The notes: generated from the sequence alone by a model not told the origin. Positions 20,445-31,368 are shown, numbered from the stretch's first letter. The stretch is 64,000 nt of DNA from an uncultured Lachnospiraceae bacterium (GCA_947575805.1 CANPOY010000007.1:16147-80146), one strand, 5' to 3'. Numbers and translations: made by a program.

Positions 20445-21062
20445 ATGAATTTATTTTTTTTGGCAAGCTTTCTCGTTTTTATCATCATGATTTTCTTTGT
20501 GATAAGAGCACAGCAGAGGAAAATTAAGGAACAGGAAGCGGAATTCTGGTCCCGGGAAGCGCGGGCCAATTCCGTGCGGCGCATGCCTTTGGATGATCTG
20601 AAATATATTCACATCCCCCTGGAAGCCTTCCCCTCCCACCTGATGAACGATGACCCGGAGGTGCTGGAGTACATTAATACTCTGGAAAGCCTGACTTCCC
20701 GTAAAATCGTCAACTTCACCGGCAAGTCCAACACCGACCTGAAGCTGGAATACGGCACTGCAAATCTGGATGTCCTGACGGAATATGACCAGAACTATAC
20801 CGTCCTGGTGCGCACCCTGCAAAAATGGGCGGATCGCCTGATAGAGGGCGGCCTCCAAAAAGAAGCTGCCGTATTAATGGAATTTGCCGTCAGCACGGGT
20901 ACGGACATCAGCCGCACCTACTATTGTCTCGCCGAGTATTACGCATCCCTGAAACGGTTTCAGGAAATCGACCGCCTGCGGGAAGCAGCCGGGAACCTGA
21001 AATCCGCTAACCGAAAGGTCATTATACGGCGCCTTCAGGAGAGTTATCCCGACGTATTCTGA
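20445..21062 (+). CDS. Hypothetical protein with N-terminal TM anchor
   Basis: MNLFFLASFLVFIIMIFFVIRAQQRKIKEQEAEFW..., SD AGGATATT upstream; start at internal Met 20445. Confidence 0.75.
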   Translation: MNLFFLASFLVFIIMIFFVIRAQQRKIKEQEAEFWSREARANSVRRMPLDDLKYIHIPLEAFPSHLMNDDPEVLEYINTLESLTSRKIVNFTGKSNTDLKLEYGTANLDVLTEYDQNYTVLVRTLQKWADRLIEGGLQKEAAVLMEFAVSTGTDISRTYYCLAEYYASLKRFQEIDRLREAAGNLKSANRKVIIRRLQESYPDVF

Positions 21063-21166
21063 AATGGGAATGGCCTTGCACCGATTCATTGATTGTTTGT
21101 GCCGGCACTTTCACAATCAGTATATGCACCTCCGCAGAGTAATATGACGGACTTCCCCTCCATCCG

Positions 21167-22678
21167 TCATGACAGTGCCCCGATAAACCTGTCGAATGCC
21201 TTCCGGCCTTCCTCCGTCCTTTTGTATACGCCGGCGTCCTCCAGAACCTCCATGAACACCAGCCCTATCTCCTTCTCGATTACGGCATCAATATTTGATC
21301 TGTCAATCTTTTCGTATTTGGGCATGAATTCTTCCACCCAGTCGGCATGCTTGGCAAGCTCCTCGTCTTCCCGAAGATCGCTAACCGCAAGCACCGCCTC
21401 TTTCAGCCTTGCCATTTCTTCCTTTAAGCGGGCAGGCAGCACCGCCAGTCCCATTACTTCAATCAAGCCGATATTTTCCTTCTTGATATGATGAAGCTTT
21501 GCATGAGGATGGTATACTCCCAGAGGGTGTTCCTCTGTGGTAATATTGTTTCGCAGCACCAGGTCCAGCTCAAACTCTTCTCCACGCTTTCTGGCAATGG
21601 GCGTAATGGTATTGTGAGGCTCGCCGTCGGTACAGGCATAAATAAACGCATCCTCATCCGTATATTCCCGCCATCTTTCCAGAATCCTGTCCGCCAGGGC
21701 AATGATACGATCCGTATCCCTTCCGTTCAGACGAATCACGGACATAGGCCACTTTACCACTCCTGCGGCAACGTCCTCAAAACCCTTGACCTGAAAGCTC
21801 CTCTCCACGGGAGCCTTCGCCATGGCAAATTCATAATGTCCCCCCTGGAAATGGTCATGGCTTAGGATAGAGCCGCCTACAATCGGCAGATCCGCGTTGG
21901 AACCCACAAAGTAGTGGGGAAACTGCTTTACAAAGTCAAATAGCTTGCAAAAGGCGGCATGGTCAATCTTCATGGGCACATGCTGGTAGTTAAATACAAT
22001 ACAATGCTCGTTGTAATAAACATACGGGGAATACTGAAATCCCCACTTGCTCCCGTTGATGGTCACGGGAATAATGCGGTGATTCTGTCTTGCAGGATGG
22101 TTCAGCCTGCCCGCATAACCCTCGTTTTCCCTGCAGAGCAGACATTTCGGATATCCGGACTGCTTTGCGTTCTTTGCTGCCGCAATGGCCTTGGGATCCT
22201 TTTCCGGTTTGGAAAGATTGATCGTGATGTCCAGATCACCGTACTTCGTAGGCGCAATCCACTTTATATCCTTACAGACCCGGTATCTCCTGATATAATC
22301 GGAGTCCCGGCTGAGCTTATAATAATAGTTCGTAGCCGCCTCCGGAGATTCCTTCTCATACAGTTCCCGAAATCTGCGAATGACCTCGCTGGGCCTGGGC
22401 ATTAGTATACTCATAATTTTCGTGTCAAACAGGTCCCGGTATGTCACGGTGTTCTCAGCTAACATACCTTTCTCAAAAGCATAGTCGCACATCTGCCCCA
22501 GCACCGTCTCCAGCTCCTCCGGTTCCATTGCCGCAGGGCTGCCACATTCTTCCGGCTCATCCATTTCGAACAGCTCCAGAAGCCTGTTTACGGTATATGT
22601 GGCATCCTCCTCCGGCACCAGCCCTGTCTGCAGTCCATACGCTACTAACTTCCTGATATTTTCGGTTAATGTGTTCAT
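21167..22678 (-). CDS. galT: UDP-glucose--hexose-1-phosphate uridylyltransferase (Firmicute-type GalT)
   Basis: ~503 aa; SGYPKCLLCRENEGYAGRLNHPARQNHRIIP, GGSILSHDHFQGGHYEF. Confidence 0.93.
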   Translation of the reverse strand: MNTLTENIRKLVAYGLQTGLVPEEDATYTVNRLLELFEMDEPEECGSPAAMEPEELETVLGQMCDYAFEKGMLAENTVTYRDLFDTKIMSILMPRPSEVIRRFRELYEKESPEAATNYYYKLSRDSDYIRRYRVCKDIKWIAPTKYGDLDITINLSKPEKDPKAIAAAKNAKQSGYPKCLLCRENEGYAGRLNHPARQNHRIIPVTINGSKWGFQYSPYVYYNEHCIVFNYQHVPMKIDHAAFCKLFDFVKQFPHYFVGSNADLPIVGGSILSHDHFQGGHYEFAMAKAPVERSFQVKGFEDVAAGVVKWPMSVIRLNGRDTDRIIALADRILERWREYTDEDAFIYACTDGEPHNTITPIARKRGEEFELDLVLRNNITTEEHPLGVYHPHAKLHHIKKENIGLIEVMGLAVLPARLKEEMARLKEAVLAVSDLREDEELAKHADWVEEFMPKYEKIDRSNIDAVIEKEIGLVFMEVLEDAGVYKRTEEGRKAFDRFIGALS

Positions 22679-22719
22679 ATTCCCTCCCATGATACAATTG
22701 TACAGGATCTTCTTTCCTC

Positions 22720-23883
22720 TTATACCACCCTGGGCCCGTCCCCGATCTCCACCACATAAAAGTCCGCGGCATAACCGATCTTTTCCTTATAAGCGGTACC
22801 CACCTTCTCAATAAAACTGTCGATGGCCTCATCTTTCACAATACTGACGGTACAACCGCCGAAGCCCGCGCCCGTCATACGGGAGCCAATAACGCCCTCC
22901 ACCTTCCAGGCTTCCTCTACTAAAGTATCCAGCTCAATACCCGTAACCTCATAATCGTCTCTGAGGGACACATGGGAAGCATTCATCAATCTGCCGAACT
23001 CTGCCACATCATTGGCCTTCAGGGCCTCTACCGCCCGTACGGTACGCTGATTCTCGTACACTGCATGCTTTGCCCGCTTTCTGCGCACGTCACTCCCTAT
23101 GGCTCCCTGATGCTTTTCAAAGGTCTCCTCATCCAGCTCGCCCAGGGTTCTGACCTTTACTGCCTGCTGCAGCTCTAACAAAGCGGTCTCACACTCGCTG
23201 CGACGCTCATTGTATTTAGAATCCCCGAGTCCCCGCTTCTTATTGCTGCAGGCAATAACAATCTTTGCTCCCTGCAGGGCAATGGGTGCATACTCATAGG
23301 AAAGATCCGCCGTATCCAGAAAGATTGCATTGTCCTTCTTGCCCATTGCTATGGCAAACTGATCCATGATGCCGCAGTTTACCTTGTTGAACTGATTCTC
23401 GGAGTACTGTCCGATCAGCGCCAGATCCTGATTGCTGACCTCAAAACCAAACAAATCCCTCAGGATAAAGCCCGTCAGCACTTCCACTGACGCAGAGGAG
23501 GAAAGCCCGGAGCCATTAGGAATATTGCCGCTCAGCAGCAGGTCCATTCCGCAGGGAACCTTCATACCCTTCTCTCCAAACGCCCAGATCACTCCCTTGG
23601 GATAGTTCGTCCAGTCTGCCTCCTTAGAGGGAACAAGATCCTCCAGAGAAGATTCCAGAACCCCCAGCTTTTCAAAATTCATGGAATAAAACAAAAGTCT
23701 GTTATCCTCTCTTTTCCTTGCCACACCGTAAGTACCGATGGTCAGCGCGCAGGGAAATACATGCCCTCCGTTGTAGTCGGTATGTTCACCGATCAGATTC
23801 ACCCGGCCCGGCGCAAAATAGGCCTTTGCCCCTTCCGCATCCCCAAATACCTCTGCGAACTTTTTTAAGATTATATCTTTCAT
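22720..23883 (-). CDS. galK: Galactokinase
   Basis: 387 aa; FAPGRVNLIGEHTDYNGGHVFPCAL, GSGLSSSASVEVLTG, GSRMTGAGFGGCTVSIV. Confidence 0.95.
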   Translation of the reverse strand: MKDIILKKFAEVFGDAEGAKAYFAPGRVNLIGEHTDYNGGHVFPCALTIGTYGVARKREDNRLLFYSMNFEKLGVLESSLEDLVPSKEADWTNYPKGVIWAFGEKGMKVPCGMDLLLSGNIPNGSGLSSSASVEVLTGFILRDLFGFEVSNQDLALIGQYSENQFNKVNCGIMDQFAIAMGKKDNAIFLDTADLSYEYAPIALQGAKIVIACSNKKRGLGDSKYNERRSECETALLELQQAVKVRTLGELDEETFEKHQGAIGSDVRRKRAKHAVYENQRTVRAVEALKANDVAEFGRLMNASHVSLRDDYEVTGIELDTLVEEAWKVEGVIGSRMTGAGFGGCTVSIVKDEAIDSFIEKVGTAYKEKIGYAADFYVVEIGDGPRVV

Positions 23884-23952
23884 ACCCTCTCCAATCCGTA
23901 TCCTGCGATACTTTGCATGTTAAATTTCTTTCATCTAAATTCTATTATACAA

Positions 23953-23988
23953 AAAAACAAACGGATTACTACATCCATTTGTTTTTTG
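23953..23988 (-). terminator. Intrinsic terminator downstream of the AraC-family gene (bidirectional)
   Basis: AAAAAACAAACGGAT / ATCCATTTGTTTTTT hairpin with A/T tracts on both sides. Confidence 0.7.
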
Positions 23989-24045
23989 ATCCTGTCAAAA
24001 TGTTGTCTGCATAACATCGTGGAAACAGGGCTTTTTCATTGGGGC

Positions 24046-24936
24046 TTAGTGGGACTTTAACAGCTCCGCAATCAGGCCCTCCACCTCCTGCAGCTGTTCC
24101 CTGGAATTCTCCCGATGGCTCTGCTTACGGTATTGGGAAGGCGACATTCCTTTCATGGCGTGGAATGCCCTGGTAAAAACAAGAGCGTCGCTGTAGCCGC
24201 AGGAAAGGGCAATGCTCTCAATGGGATAAGAGGTAGAATCCAAAAGCTCCCGGGCCTTTGTAATTCGAAAGGTAGTCAGAAACTGCTGAGGAGACATTCC
24301 CAGGTAGTTCTGAAACAAAGTATACAGATAGCTTCTGTTAATGCACACATAATCAGCCACGTCCGTTACTTTAATGGGGTTACAATAATTGCTTTGAATA
24401 AAGGAAACCGCCTTCTTTACATACTGATTCCCCCTGTCTTCCTCATCCTTCGCCACCACCCCCGCGCTTTCCGCCAGTACCGACAAAAAAATCCCCAGCT
24501 GTCCGTTTCGCCGCAGGTCGTCCGCCATGCCAAAGGTATTATGTTCCATCATATCCCGCACAATCCTGTATAACTCCTGATCCCTGGGGCAGGAAAAAAC
24601 AGGATGTCTGGCAGAAAGTCCCATAGCAGTCAGATATTCCTCCACACGACTGCCGCCGAATCCCACCCAGAGATAGCTCCAGGGCTCCTCCCCATCCGCT
24701 TGATAATAGGCCAGCTCGTTAGGCTGGATAAGAAAACCGTACCCTGCCTCTAAACGGTATTCCTTGTCATGAAAGCGGAAAATTCCTTTCCCGCTCAAAA
24801 CGTAATGGATCAGATAATGGGGTTTTGAAGCGGGGCCAAAGCTGTGCAGACTTTCCGTCTGAGAACAGCCACAGCAGTTCACATAAAGACTGCCTGTTTT
24901 GTCATTTTGAAAATCCAGCTTAAACGCTTTCTCCAC
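24046..24936 (-). CDS. AraC family transcriptional regulator
   Basis: 296 aa; C-terminal AraC HTH YLYTLFQNYLGMSPQQFLTTFRITKARELLDSTSYPIESIALSCGYSDALVFTRAFHAMKGMSPSQYR. Confidence 0.92.
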   Translation of the reverse strand: MEKAFKLDFQNDKTGSLYVNCCGCSQTESLHSFGPASKPHYLIHYVLSGKGIFRFHDKEYRLEAGYGFLIQPNELAYYQADGEEPWSYLWVGFGGSRVEEYLTAMGLSARHPVFSCPRDQELYRIVRDMMEHNTFGMADDLRRNGQLGIFLSVLAESAGVVAKDEEDRGNQYVKKAVSFIQSNYCNPIKVTDVADYVCINRSYLYTLFQNYLGMSPQQFLTTFRITKARELLDSTSYPIESIALSCGYSDALVFTRAFHAMKGMSPSQYRKQSHRENSREQLQEVEGLIAELLKSH

Positions 24937-25019
24937 AGCCTGGCCTCCCTTCCGTCATCAGGCACTTTCGGACAGGCAGGGCCTGATGCGCGAAAATGCC
25001 GCACTTCAGACCCCAATCG

Positions 25020-26159
25020 TCAGGACAGAATGAACTCTTTCCTGTCCAGATCAGCCTGCACCTTTTCCAGATGATCGCGAATGGAAAGCTTCTGGGGACA
25101 TACCTTCTCACACTTTCCGCACTTGATACAGTTCTTTGCCTTGTGCTCATCACCCATATGTTTCTCCCATTCACCCTTCACCATGTTGTAGTTGCGATAC
25201 ATATGATAGGTGTTCCAGATGCGGAAATTTCTGGGTATTTCCACTCCTGCGGGACAAGGCATACAGTAGCCGCAGCCGGTACAGCCGTTCTGGACACGAC
25301 TGTTGATCAGGGCTACCACCTTGTCAATAGTTTCCTTTTCCCTGTCCGAAAGGGGCGTAAACGTTCCGAAGGTCTTAAGATTATCCTCCACCTGCTCCAT
25401 GGTTGACATACCGCTTAAGATCACCTTCACACCGGGCAGGCTTCCCACCCAGCGCAGAGCAAAACTTGCCATGGAAGCGGACGGATTTAAGCCATGGTAC
25501 ATTTCTGTAATGTCCTCGGGAAACGCTGCCAGGGAACCTCCCTTAACCGGCTCCATGATTACAAGGGGCACCTTCTTTTCCGCCGCCAGCTCATAACCCT
25601 TTATCCCTGCCTGCTCTTTCGCATCCATATAGTTCAGCTGGATCTGGCAGAAATCCCAATCCCGGTAATTGAGTATATTCTCAAAGGCTTCATAATTGTC
25701 ATGGAAGGAAAATCCCAGATGTCTGATCTTTCCCTTTGCCTGCAGCTCCTCCAGCCTTTCAATACAGCCCAGCTCCACCATCTCCCGGAACCGGTCCTTG
25801 TTTAGGGCATGCATCAGGTAGAAGTCTATGTAATCCGTCTGCAGCTTATCCAGCTGCTCCTGAAAAAGCCGATCTACATCCTCCAGGGTTTTTACCGCCC
25901 AGCAGGGCAGCTTGGTGGCAAGATAAAAGCTGCCTCGGTCATACTTTTTCATCACACGTCCCACCACACGCTCGCTCTCGCCGCCATGATAAGGATACGC
26001 CGTATCATAATAATTCACTCCCGCAGCATAGGCTTTGTCCAGCAGACGTTCCGCCTCTGCCTCGTCGATCTTACCGCCTTCTGTCACAGGAAACCTCATA
26101 CACCCGAACCCTAAAAGGGAAGTTTCCACTCCCAGCTTCTCCATTTTTCTCTTTTCCAT
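25020..26159 (-). CDS. Aldo/keto reductase with C-terminal 4Fe-4S domain
   Basis: MEKRKMEKLGVETSLLGFGCMRFP...; NGCTGCGYCMPCPAGVEIPRNF and NCIKCGKCEKVCPQKL. Confidence 0.92.
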   Translation of the reverse strand: MEKRKMEKLGVETSLLGFGCMRFPVTEGGKIDEAEAERLLDKAYAAGVNYYDTAYPYHGGESERVVGRVMKKYDRGSFYLATKLPCWAVKTLEDVDRLFQEQLDKLQTDYIDFYLMHALNKDRFREMVELGCIERLEELQAKGKIRHLGFSFHDNYEAFENILNYRDWDFCQIQLNYMDAKEQAGIKGYELAAEKKVPLVIMEPVKGGSLAAFPEDITEMYHGLNPSASMASFALRWVGSLPGVKVILSGMSTMEQVEDNLKTFGTFTPLSDREKETIDKVVALINSRVQNGCTGCGYCMPCPAGVEIPRNFRIWNTYHMYRNYNMVKGEWEKHMGDEHKAKNCIKCGKCEKVCPQKLSIRDHLEKVQADLDRKEFILS

Positions 26160-26208
26160 TGTTATACCTTTCCTTTCATACATTATAATTTAGATTGTTT
26201 TTCCTACA

Positions 26209-28638
26209 TCAGTCGATCTTCAGAATCAGCCCCAGAATCCTCTTAGCGCAGATTTCCATTTCCTCCCGGGTTAAAGCGCCTTTCTCCACGGCTTCCAGCA
26301 GCCTCTCCGGAAAACCGACACCCATCTTCATATCGTTGCCTGCCTTAACCTCCTTATAATGCTCTCCGCAGGTCCACCAGTCCGTAGTTACCATACCTTC
26401 AAAGCCCCATTCCCCCCGAAGAATGTCTTCCAGCAGATCCCGGTTTTCCGAAGCCCTGCGGCCGTTTATAATATTATAGGAGGACATAATGCTCCAGGGC
26501 TTTGCTTCCTTGACAATAATTTCAAAGGCTTTCAGGTATATTTCACGGATCGCCCGCTCAGATGCCCTGGAATCGCTCTCCCGGCGGTTCGTCTCCTTGT
26601 TGTTCAAAGCAAAGTGTTTCACGGTAGCCGCTACATGATTACTTTGAATACCCCTTACCATAGCTCCTGCCATCCTGCCGGTCACAAAGGGATCCTCGGA
26701 ATAATATTCAAAATTCCTGCCGCAGAGAGGGCTTCTGTGGATATTGACCGCCGGTGTCAGCCAAGCCCCGATATTGTTTTCCTTCGCCTCCGCACCTCCT
26801 GCCGCGCCTACCCTTTCCACCAGCTCGGGATTCCAGGTACACGCCAGCATAGTGGAACAGGGCCAGGCAGTGGTACAGACGCCGCAGCAGGGCGCGATCC
26901 TCACTCCCGCAGGCCCGTCGGCTGTCATAATGTTGGGCACACCATAATCCGGCAGATTACCGTAACCAAACGTATTTGCAACACCGGTATTAGGCTGTCC
27001 GCCCAGAAGCTCCGCCAGCTGTTCATCGGAAAGCTTTGCCGCAAATTCATCCAGCGTCATTCTGCCTTCCGCCACATCAATCAGCTTGGGACGAGTGTCC
27101 GAATGCCCCCACAAATGATAGCTTTCCCGGCGCCTTACTACCGGAGTAATGCCGTCTGTCTCCTCGGGCGACAGCTTTGCAGGGAAAATGCTGGCATCCG
27201 TGTCCACCGGCTCTCCCTGAGGAAGCTCCTCATACTGCCCGTCCGCAAGCAGCCTCCTTTTCAGCTGAGTGGGAACCATTTTCGGGGAAAGCTGCTCCGT
27301 GACCACATCCTCCTTAAGCACCATCACGTAATTATCCTCCACAGTATCCCGCACGGAGGTTCCCACATGAAAACGATACTCTCCTTTTTCCAGCACGTAG
27401 GCAGATTTTGACACCTTGCCCAGATCATCATAGGACGCCATGTCATTGATCTGGAACCGCAGAATTACCGTCTGGGTCTCACCGGGCTGCAGCAGTCTGG
27501 TCTTGCGGAATGCCACCAGCTCCTTGGCGGGTTTGCCCAGCTTCCCCTGAGGTGCGCTGTAATATACCTGGACGACCTCTTTGCCCGGCAATTCCCCGAT
27601 ATTACAAACATCCACCATCACCCGGAGATGATGTCCCCGCTTCTCCACCACCGGCATGGAGAGGGAGAACTTCGTATAAGAAAGTCCGAAGCCAAAGGGA
27701 TAATTCACCTTCTCCGCAGCGCCCGGAATCGTTTCAAAGTAACGATAACCCACATAGATGTCGTCCGTGTATTCCACGTAATCATCGGACTCATGAAAGT
27801 TGCAGCTGGACGGATAATCCTCCAGCCTTTTGGCAAAGGTATCCGTCAGCCTGCCGCTGGGATTCCCCTCCCCGATCAACAGTTCTGCTGCTGCCAGGCC
27901 GCCCTCGATACCGCCCTGCCAGGCCAGAAGTACGGACTGTATTTTATCATCCCCGGCAAACCAGTCCGTATCCACCATTCCGCCCACATTCAGAACCACG
28001 ACGACTCTGTCAAAGCAGCTCTTTACCGCCTCCACCATGGCCTTCTCCCCATGGCTCAGGTAGAAATCTCCGTCCTCAAAAAGCTCTTCCTTCTTCTGCT
28101 CCTTCTCTTCCTGTCCGGCAATGGCCAGATTGTTTTCCTTTCCCTTTCTGTCATAGGTACTCTTTCGGTCCCAGCCCTCGCCGGAAAAACGGCAGATACT
28201 TATGACAGCCGTGTCAGTATATGCCCTGGCCTTTTGCAGCAGTTCCGCCGGGATCTTCGGCTCTGCTGTCATTCCCGGTTCCTTCCCCGCCGCATACTGC
28301 TGCTTCACGTTTTCCTTGTAAAAAGAAGCCAGATCCTCAAACACCTCTACATGACCTGCTTTCTCCTTGAAACCCTGGTACAGATTACGGGTATATGCCA
28401 CGGTGACGTCCCCGCTTCCCCCGCCGCCCTTTACGTAATCAAAAGTTGCCTTGCCAAACAGGGCTACTCTGCTTCCTCTTGGCAGGGGGAGCACCTGCTT
28501 CTCGTTTTTCAAAAGTACCATTCCCTCTTTTGCCGCCTCTTTGGAGAGGGTAATGTGCTCCCTTCCCGCGGTGAGACGGCGTCCTTCCTCTCCCATGGGA
28601 AGCACCGGCTGATATTTTGCTCTCGCCCATCTTTCCAT
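26209..28638 (-). CDS. GH3 beta-glucosidase-like with permuted domain order
   Basis: C-domain-like motifs first (VALFGKATFDYVKGGGGSGDVTVAYTRNL), FnIII-like middle, then catalytic barrel (KHFALNNKETNRRESDS, GFEGMVTTDWWTCGEHY). Start placed at MERWARAKYQP. Confidence 0.9.
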   Translation of the reverse strand: MERWARAKYQPVLPMGEEGRRLTAGREHITLSKEAAKEGMVLLKNEKQVLPLPRGSRVALFGKATFDYVKGGGGSGDVTVAYTRNLYQGFKEKAGHVEVFEDLASFYKENVKQQYAAGKEPGMTAEPKIPAELLQKARAYTDTAVISICRFSGEGWDRKSTYDRKGKENNLAIAGQEEKEQKKEELFEDGDFYLSHGEKAMVEAVKSCFDRVVVVLNVGGMVDTDWFAGDDKIQSVLLAWQGGIEGGLAAAELLIGEGNPSGRLTDTFAKRLEDYPSSCNFHESDDYVEYTDDIYVGYRYFETIPGAAEKVNYPFGFGLSYTKFSLSMPVVEKRGHHLRVMVDVCNIGELPGKEVVQVYYSAPQGKLGKPAKELVAFRKTRLLQPGETQTVILRFQINDMASYDDLGKVSKSAYVLEKGEYRFHVGTSVRDTVEDNYVMVLKEDVVTEQLSPKMVPTQLKRRLLADGQYEELPQGEPVDTDASIFPAKLSPEETDGITPVVRRRESYHLWGHSDTRPKLIDVAEGRMTLDEFAAKLSDEQLAELLGGQPNTGVANTFGYGNLPDYGVPNIMTADGPAGVRIAPCCGVCTTAWPCSTMLACTWNPELVERVGAAGGAEAKENNIGAWLTPAVNIHRSPLCGRNFEYYSEDPFVTGRMAGAMVRGIQSNHVAATVKHFALNNKETNRRESDSRASERAIREIYLKAFEIIVKEAKPWSIMSSYNIINGRRASENRDLLEDILRGEWGFEGMVTTDWWTCGEHYKEVKAGNDMKMGVGFPERLLEAVEKGALTREEMEICAKRILGLILKID

Positions 28639-28816
28639 ACAACAAGCTTTCCTTTCCGAATAAGAATAAGATACTTTAATTATCCTAAATTTACAGACAT
28701 TTTGCAATCATTTTCTTATACCGGATCCGTCTTTTCCTGTTGCGCTTATCTGCCGGTAACTATATAATCATAATAGGTACATCACATCAGCAGCAGACAC
28801 AGGAGGTTTACCATAT

Positions 28817-30790
28817 ATGAAACATCATTGCGGACCGGCCGCTCTCATCCTGGCGGCAGCGATTCTGTTATCGGGAATCATCTCTTCCACGGCAAAGGCA
28901 GCACCTGCCCCTTCCGCCACCGGCAAAGAGATGGATCTTCTTTTTCTGCACGACACCCATTCCCACCTGGAGAGCTTTCTTACCATGGAAAACGGCCAGG
29001 CCGTTACAGTAGGCGGCTTCCCTCAGATTAAGACCCTGATTAACGAGGCAAAAGCAGAAAAGCCGGAGACCCTGGTAGTAGACGCCGGAGACTTTTCCAT
29101 GGGTACTTTGGTGCAGACCATCTTTGCAAGCGAGTCCGCGGAGCTGCGTATGCTGGGGAAACTGGGCTGTGAGGTCACTACCCTGGGCAACCACGAATTT
29201 GACTACCGTTCCCGGGGATTGGCGGCAAGTCTGCAGGCAGCGGCAGATAGCGGGGATCCCATCCCTGCTCTGGTACTCTGCAACATCGACTGGGCCGCCA
29301 TGGAAGCGGAAGGTCTTACTGAAGAACAAAGACTTTTAAAAGACGCTTTTGAAGAATACGGCTTGAGTGACTATACTGTTATCACCAAGGGCGATGTCAA
29401 AATTGCAGTCCTGGGTATCTTCGGAGAGGATTCTCTGACCTGCGCCCCCACCTGTGTCCTGAAATTTAAGGATGCCTCCGAGGCCGCCGCAGAGACTGTT
29501 GCAAACATCAGGGCCAATGAGAATGTGGATATGATCCTCTGTGTGTCCCACAGCGGCACCAATCCCGATCAACGTAAATCAGAGGACGAAATCCTGGCAA
29601 AGAACGTTCCCGAAATTGACCTGATTGTCAGCGGGCATACCCATACTGCCCTGGAAGAACCCATTTGCCACGGGGATACCTATATTGTATCCTGCGGTGA
29701 ATACGGCAAAAACCTGGGTACCCTCTCCATGCGCCAGCGGGCAGACGGGCGCTGGGAAATGGCTTCCTACAAGCTTATACCCATTACGCCTGCCATTGCG
29801 CCGGATGCGCTCACCCAGGCAGGCATAGATGGCTTTATGGAATTCGTAGATTCCGAATATCTCTCCCTGTTCGGCTATACCCGGGATCAGGTTCTCGCCA
29901 GAAACAATATTACCTTTTCCACCTCGGATGACCTGTACAACATCCACCTCGATCATAATCTGGGCAATCTGCTGTCCGATGCCTTCCTGTATGTGGTTTC
30001 AAAAGAAAATACCGGGGACAGCCATCCTGTGGACGTATCCATTGTCCCTTCCGGCAGTGTCCGGGATACCTTTGTCAAGGGCGACATAACCGTCGCGGAT
30101 GTTTTCAACGCCTATTCTTTGGGAATAGGACCGGACGGCATACCGGGCTACCCGCTGATCAGCATCTATCTGACCGGGGCAGAACTGAAAACCGGAGTGG
30201 AAATCGACGCTTCCCTGACGGATATTATGCCTTCCGCCAGAATGTATTTGTCCGGAATAAACTTTACCTTTAATCCCCACCGCCTGATTCTCAACAGGGT
30301 TACGGATCTCTATCTGACAGATGAGTCCGGCAGCCGGATTGAAATCGAAGACGACAAGCTCTATCGGGTGGTCTGCGATCTGTACAGCGGACAGATGCTG
30401 GAAACGGTAAACAGCCTTTCTATGGGTATTCTGTCCGTTCAGCCTAAATTTGCGGACGGTACTCCTATTGAAAATATTGAGGATGCCATTCTCACTACCG
30501 AGCAGGGAACCGAGATTAAGGCCTGGGCTGCCATTGCAGATTACATTGACAGCTTCGAAGACACGGACGGAGACGGCATTTCCAATGTGCCCGCCGGTTA
30601 CGGCGTGCTCCACGGCCGCAAAATCGTAGAAGACAGTCGGAATATCATAGACCTGATAAAGAGCCCGAATAAATATGCGGTAATCATCGTGACGGCAGCG
30701 GCCCTTGTGCTGACCACTCTGATTCTGATCCTGACACGGATCATAAAATGGATCCGCAGACGCCACGGCGCATCCTCAAAATGTGCCTGA
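28817..30790 (+). CDS. 5'-nucleotidase/metallophosphatase (UshA-like), signal peptide and C-terminal TM
   Basis: 657 aa; LLFLHDTHSHLESF, VVDAGDFSMGTL, TLGNHEFDY, IVSGHTH; TM near C-term. Confidence 0.9.
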   Translation: MKHHCGPAALILAAAILLSGIISSTAKAAPAPSATGKEMDLLFLHDTHSHLESFLTMENGQAVTVGGFPQIKTLINEAKAEKPETLVVDAGDFSMGTLVQTIFASESAELRMLGKLGCEVTTLGNHEFDYRSRGLAASLQAAADSGDPIPALVLCNIDWAAMEAEGLTEEQRLLKDAFEEYGLSDYTVITKGDVKIAVLGIFGEDSLTCAPTCVLKFKDASEAAAETVANIRANENVDMILCVSHSGTNPDQRKSEDEILAKNVPEIDLIVSGHTHTALEEPICHGDTYIVSCGEYGKNLGTLSMRQRADGRWEMASYKLIPITPAIAPDALTQAGIDGFMEFVDSEYLSLFGYTRDQVLARNNITFSTSDDLYNIHLDHNLGNLLSDAFLYVVSKENTGDSHPVDVSIVPSGSVRDTFVKGDITVADVFNAYSLGIGPDGIPGYPLISIYLTGAELKTGVEIDASLTDIMPSARMYLSGINFTFNPHRLILNRVTDLYLTDESGSRIEIEDDKLYRVVCDLYSGQMLETVNSLSMGILSVQPKFADGTPIENIEDAILTTEQGTEIKAWAAIADYIDSFEDTDGDGISNVPAGYGVLHGRKIVEDSRNIIDLIKSPNKYAVIIVTAAALVLTTLILILTRIIKWIRRRHGASSKCA

Positions 30791-30855
30791 TACTGTCGGG
30801 AAATCCTACATTTTTCGCAGGATTTCCCGGAAATATCTTTGATTCCTGTCCTGTC

Positions 30856-31368
30856 TTAGAATTCCGACAGCTCCAGAAATTCCACCCTTTCGGAATTTGC
30901 AATACCGGCATATAATTTATCCGTATAGCGGCCGGTTTTAAAAAAATGTTCCATAACATATTTTGCCGTAAAAGGCATTTCCAGCGAGCAGATCTCCTCC
31001 AGAGAAAACCACCTGCTGATCCCCTCATTGGAAACCGGATCCTCTCCTGACTGCTCCTTCAAATCCGCAAAAAAGTAATAATTCTGCCTGACTTCGCCCT
31101 TTGTTCTTCTCAAGGTAATATAGCGCAGCACCAGATTCTCAATATCCTCCGGCTTTAAACCCAGCTCTTCCTGCAATTCCCGTAATACGCAGGCTTTTGC
31201 GTCATTCAGCTCATACTCTTCGAAGTGACCGCCTGCAGAGCCGGTCCACACATTATTTACCACCCGTCCTCCCTGCCTGTACAAAAGTAATACCTTTTCT
31301 CCCTGAAACAGGTAGGCGGACGTCATGTTGCGTAGCTTTCCATCCATAGCAGCTTCCTCCTTCCGCAA
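30856..31368 (-). CDS. NUDIX hydrolase
   Basis: GGHFEEYELNDAKACVLRELQEELGL Nudix box. Confidence 0.9.
   Translation of the reverse strand: MRKEEAAMDGKLRNMTSAYLFQGEKVLLLYRQGGRVVNNVWTGSAGGHFEEYELNDAKACVLRELQEELGLKPEDIENLVLRYITLRRTKGEVRQNYYFFADLKEQSGEDPVSNEGISRWFSLEEICSLEMPFTAKYVMEHFFKTGRYTDKLYAGIANSERVEFLELSEF

Noticed and set aside
21149-21176. ATGACGGA/TCCGTCAT inverted repeat as an operator
   Set aside because: Located at the galT 3' end with no promoter; more likely a weak terminator stem.
26359-28767. Long plus-strand ORFs (350 and 379 aa)
   Set aside because: Antisense shadows of the GH3 gene; no recognisable domains.
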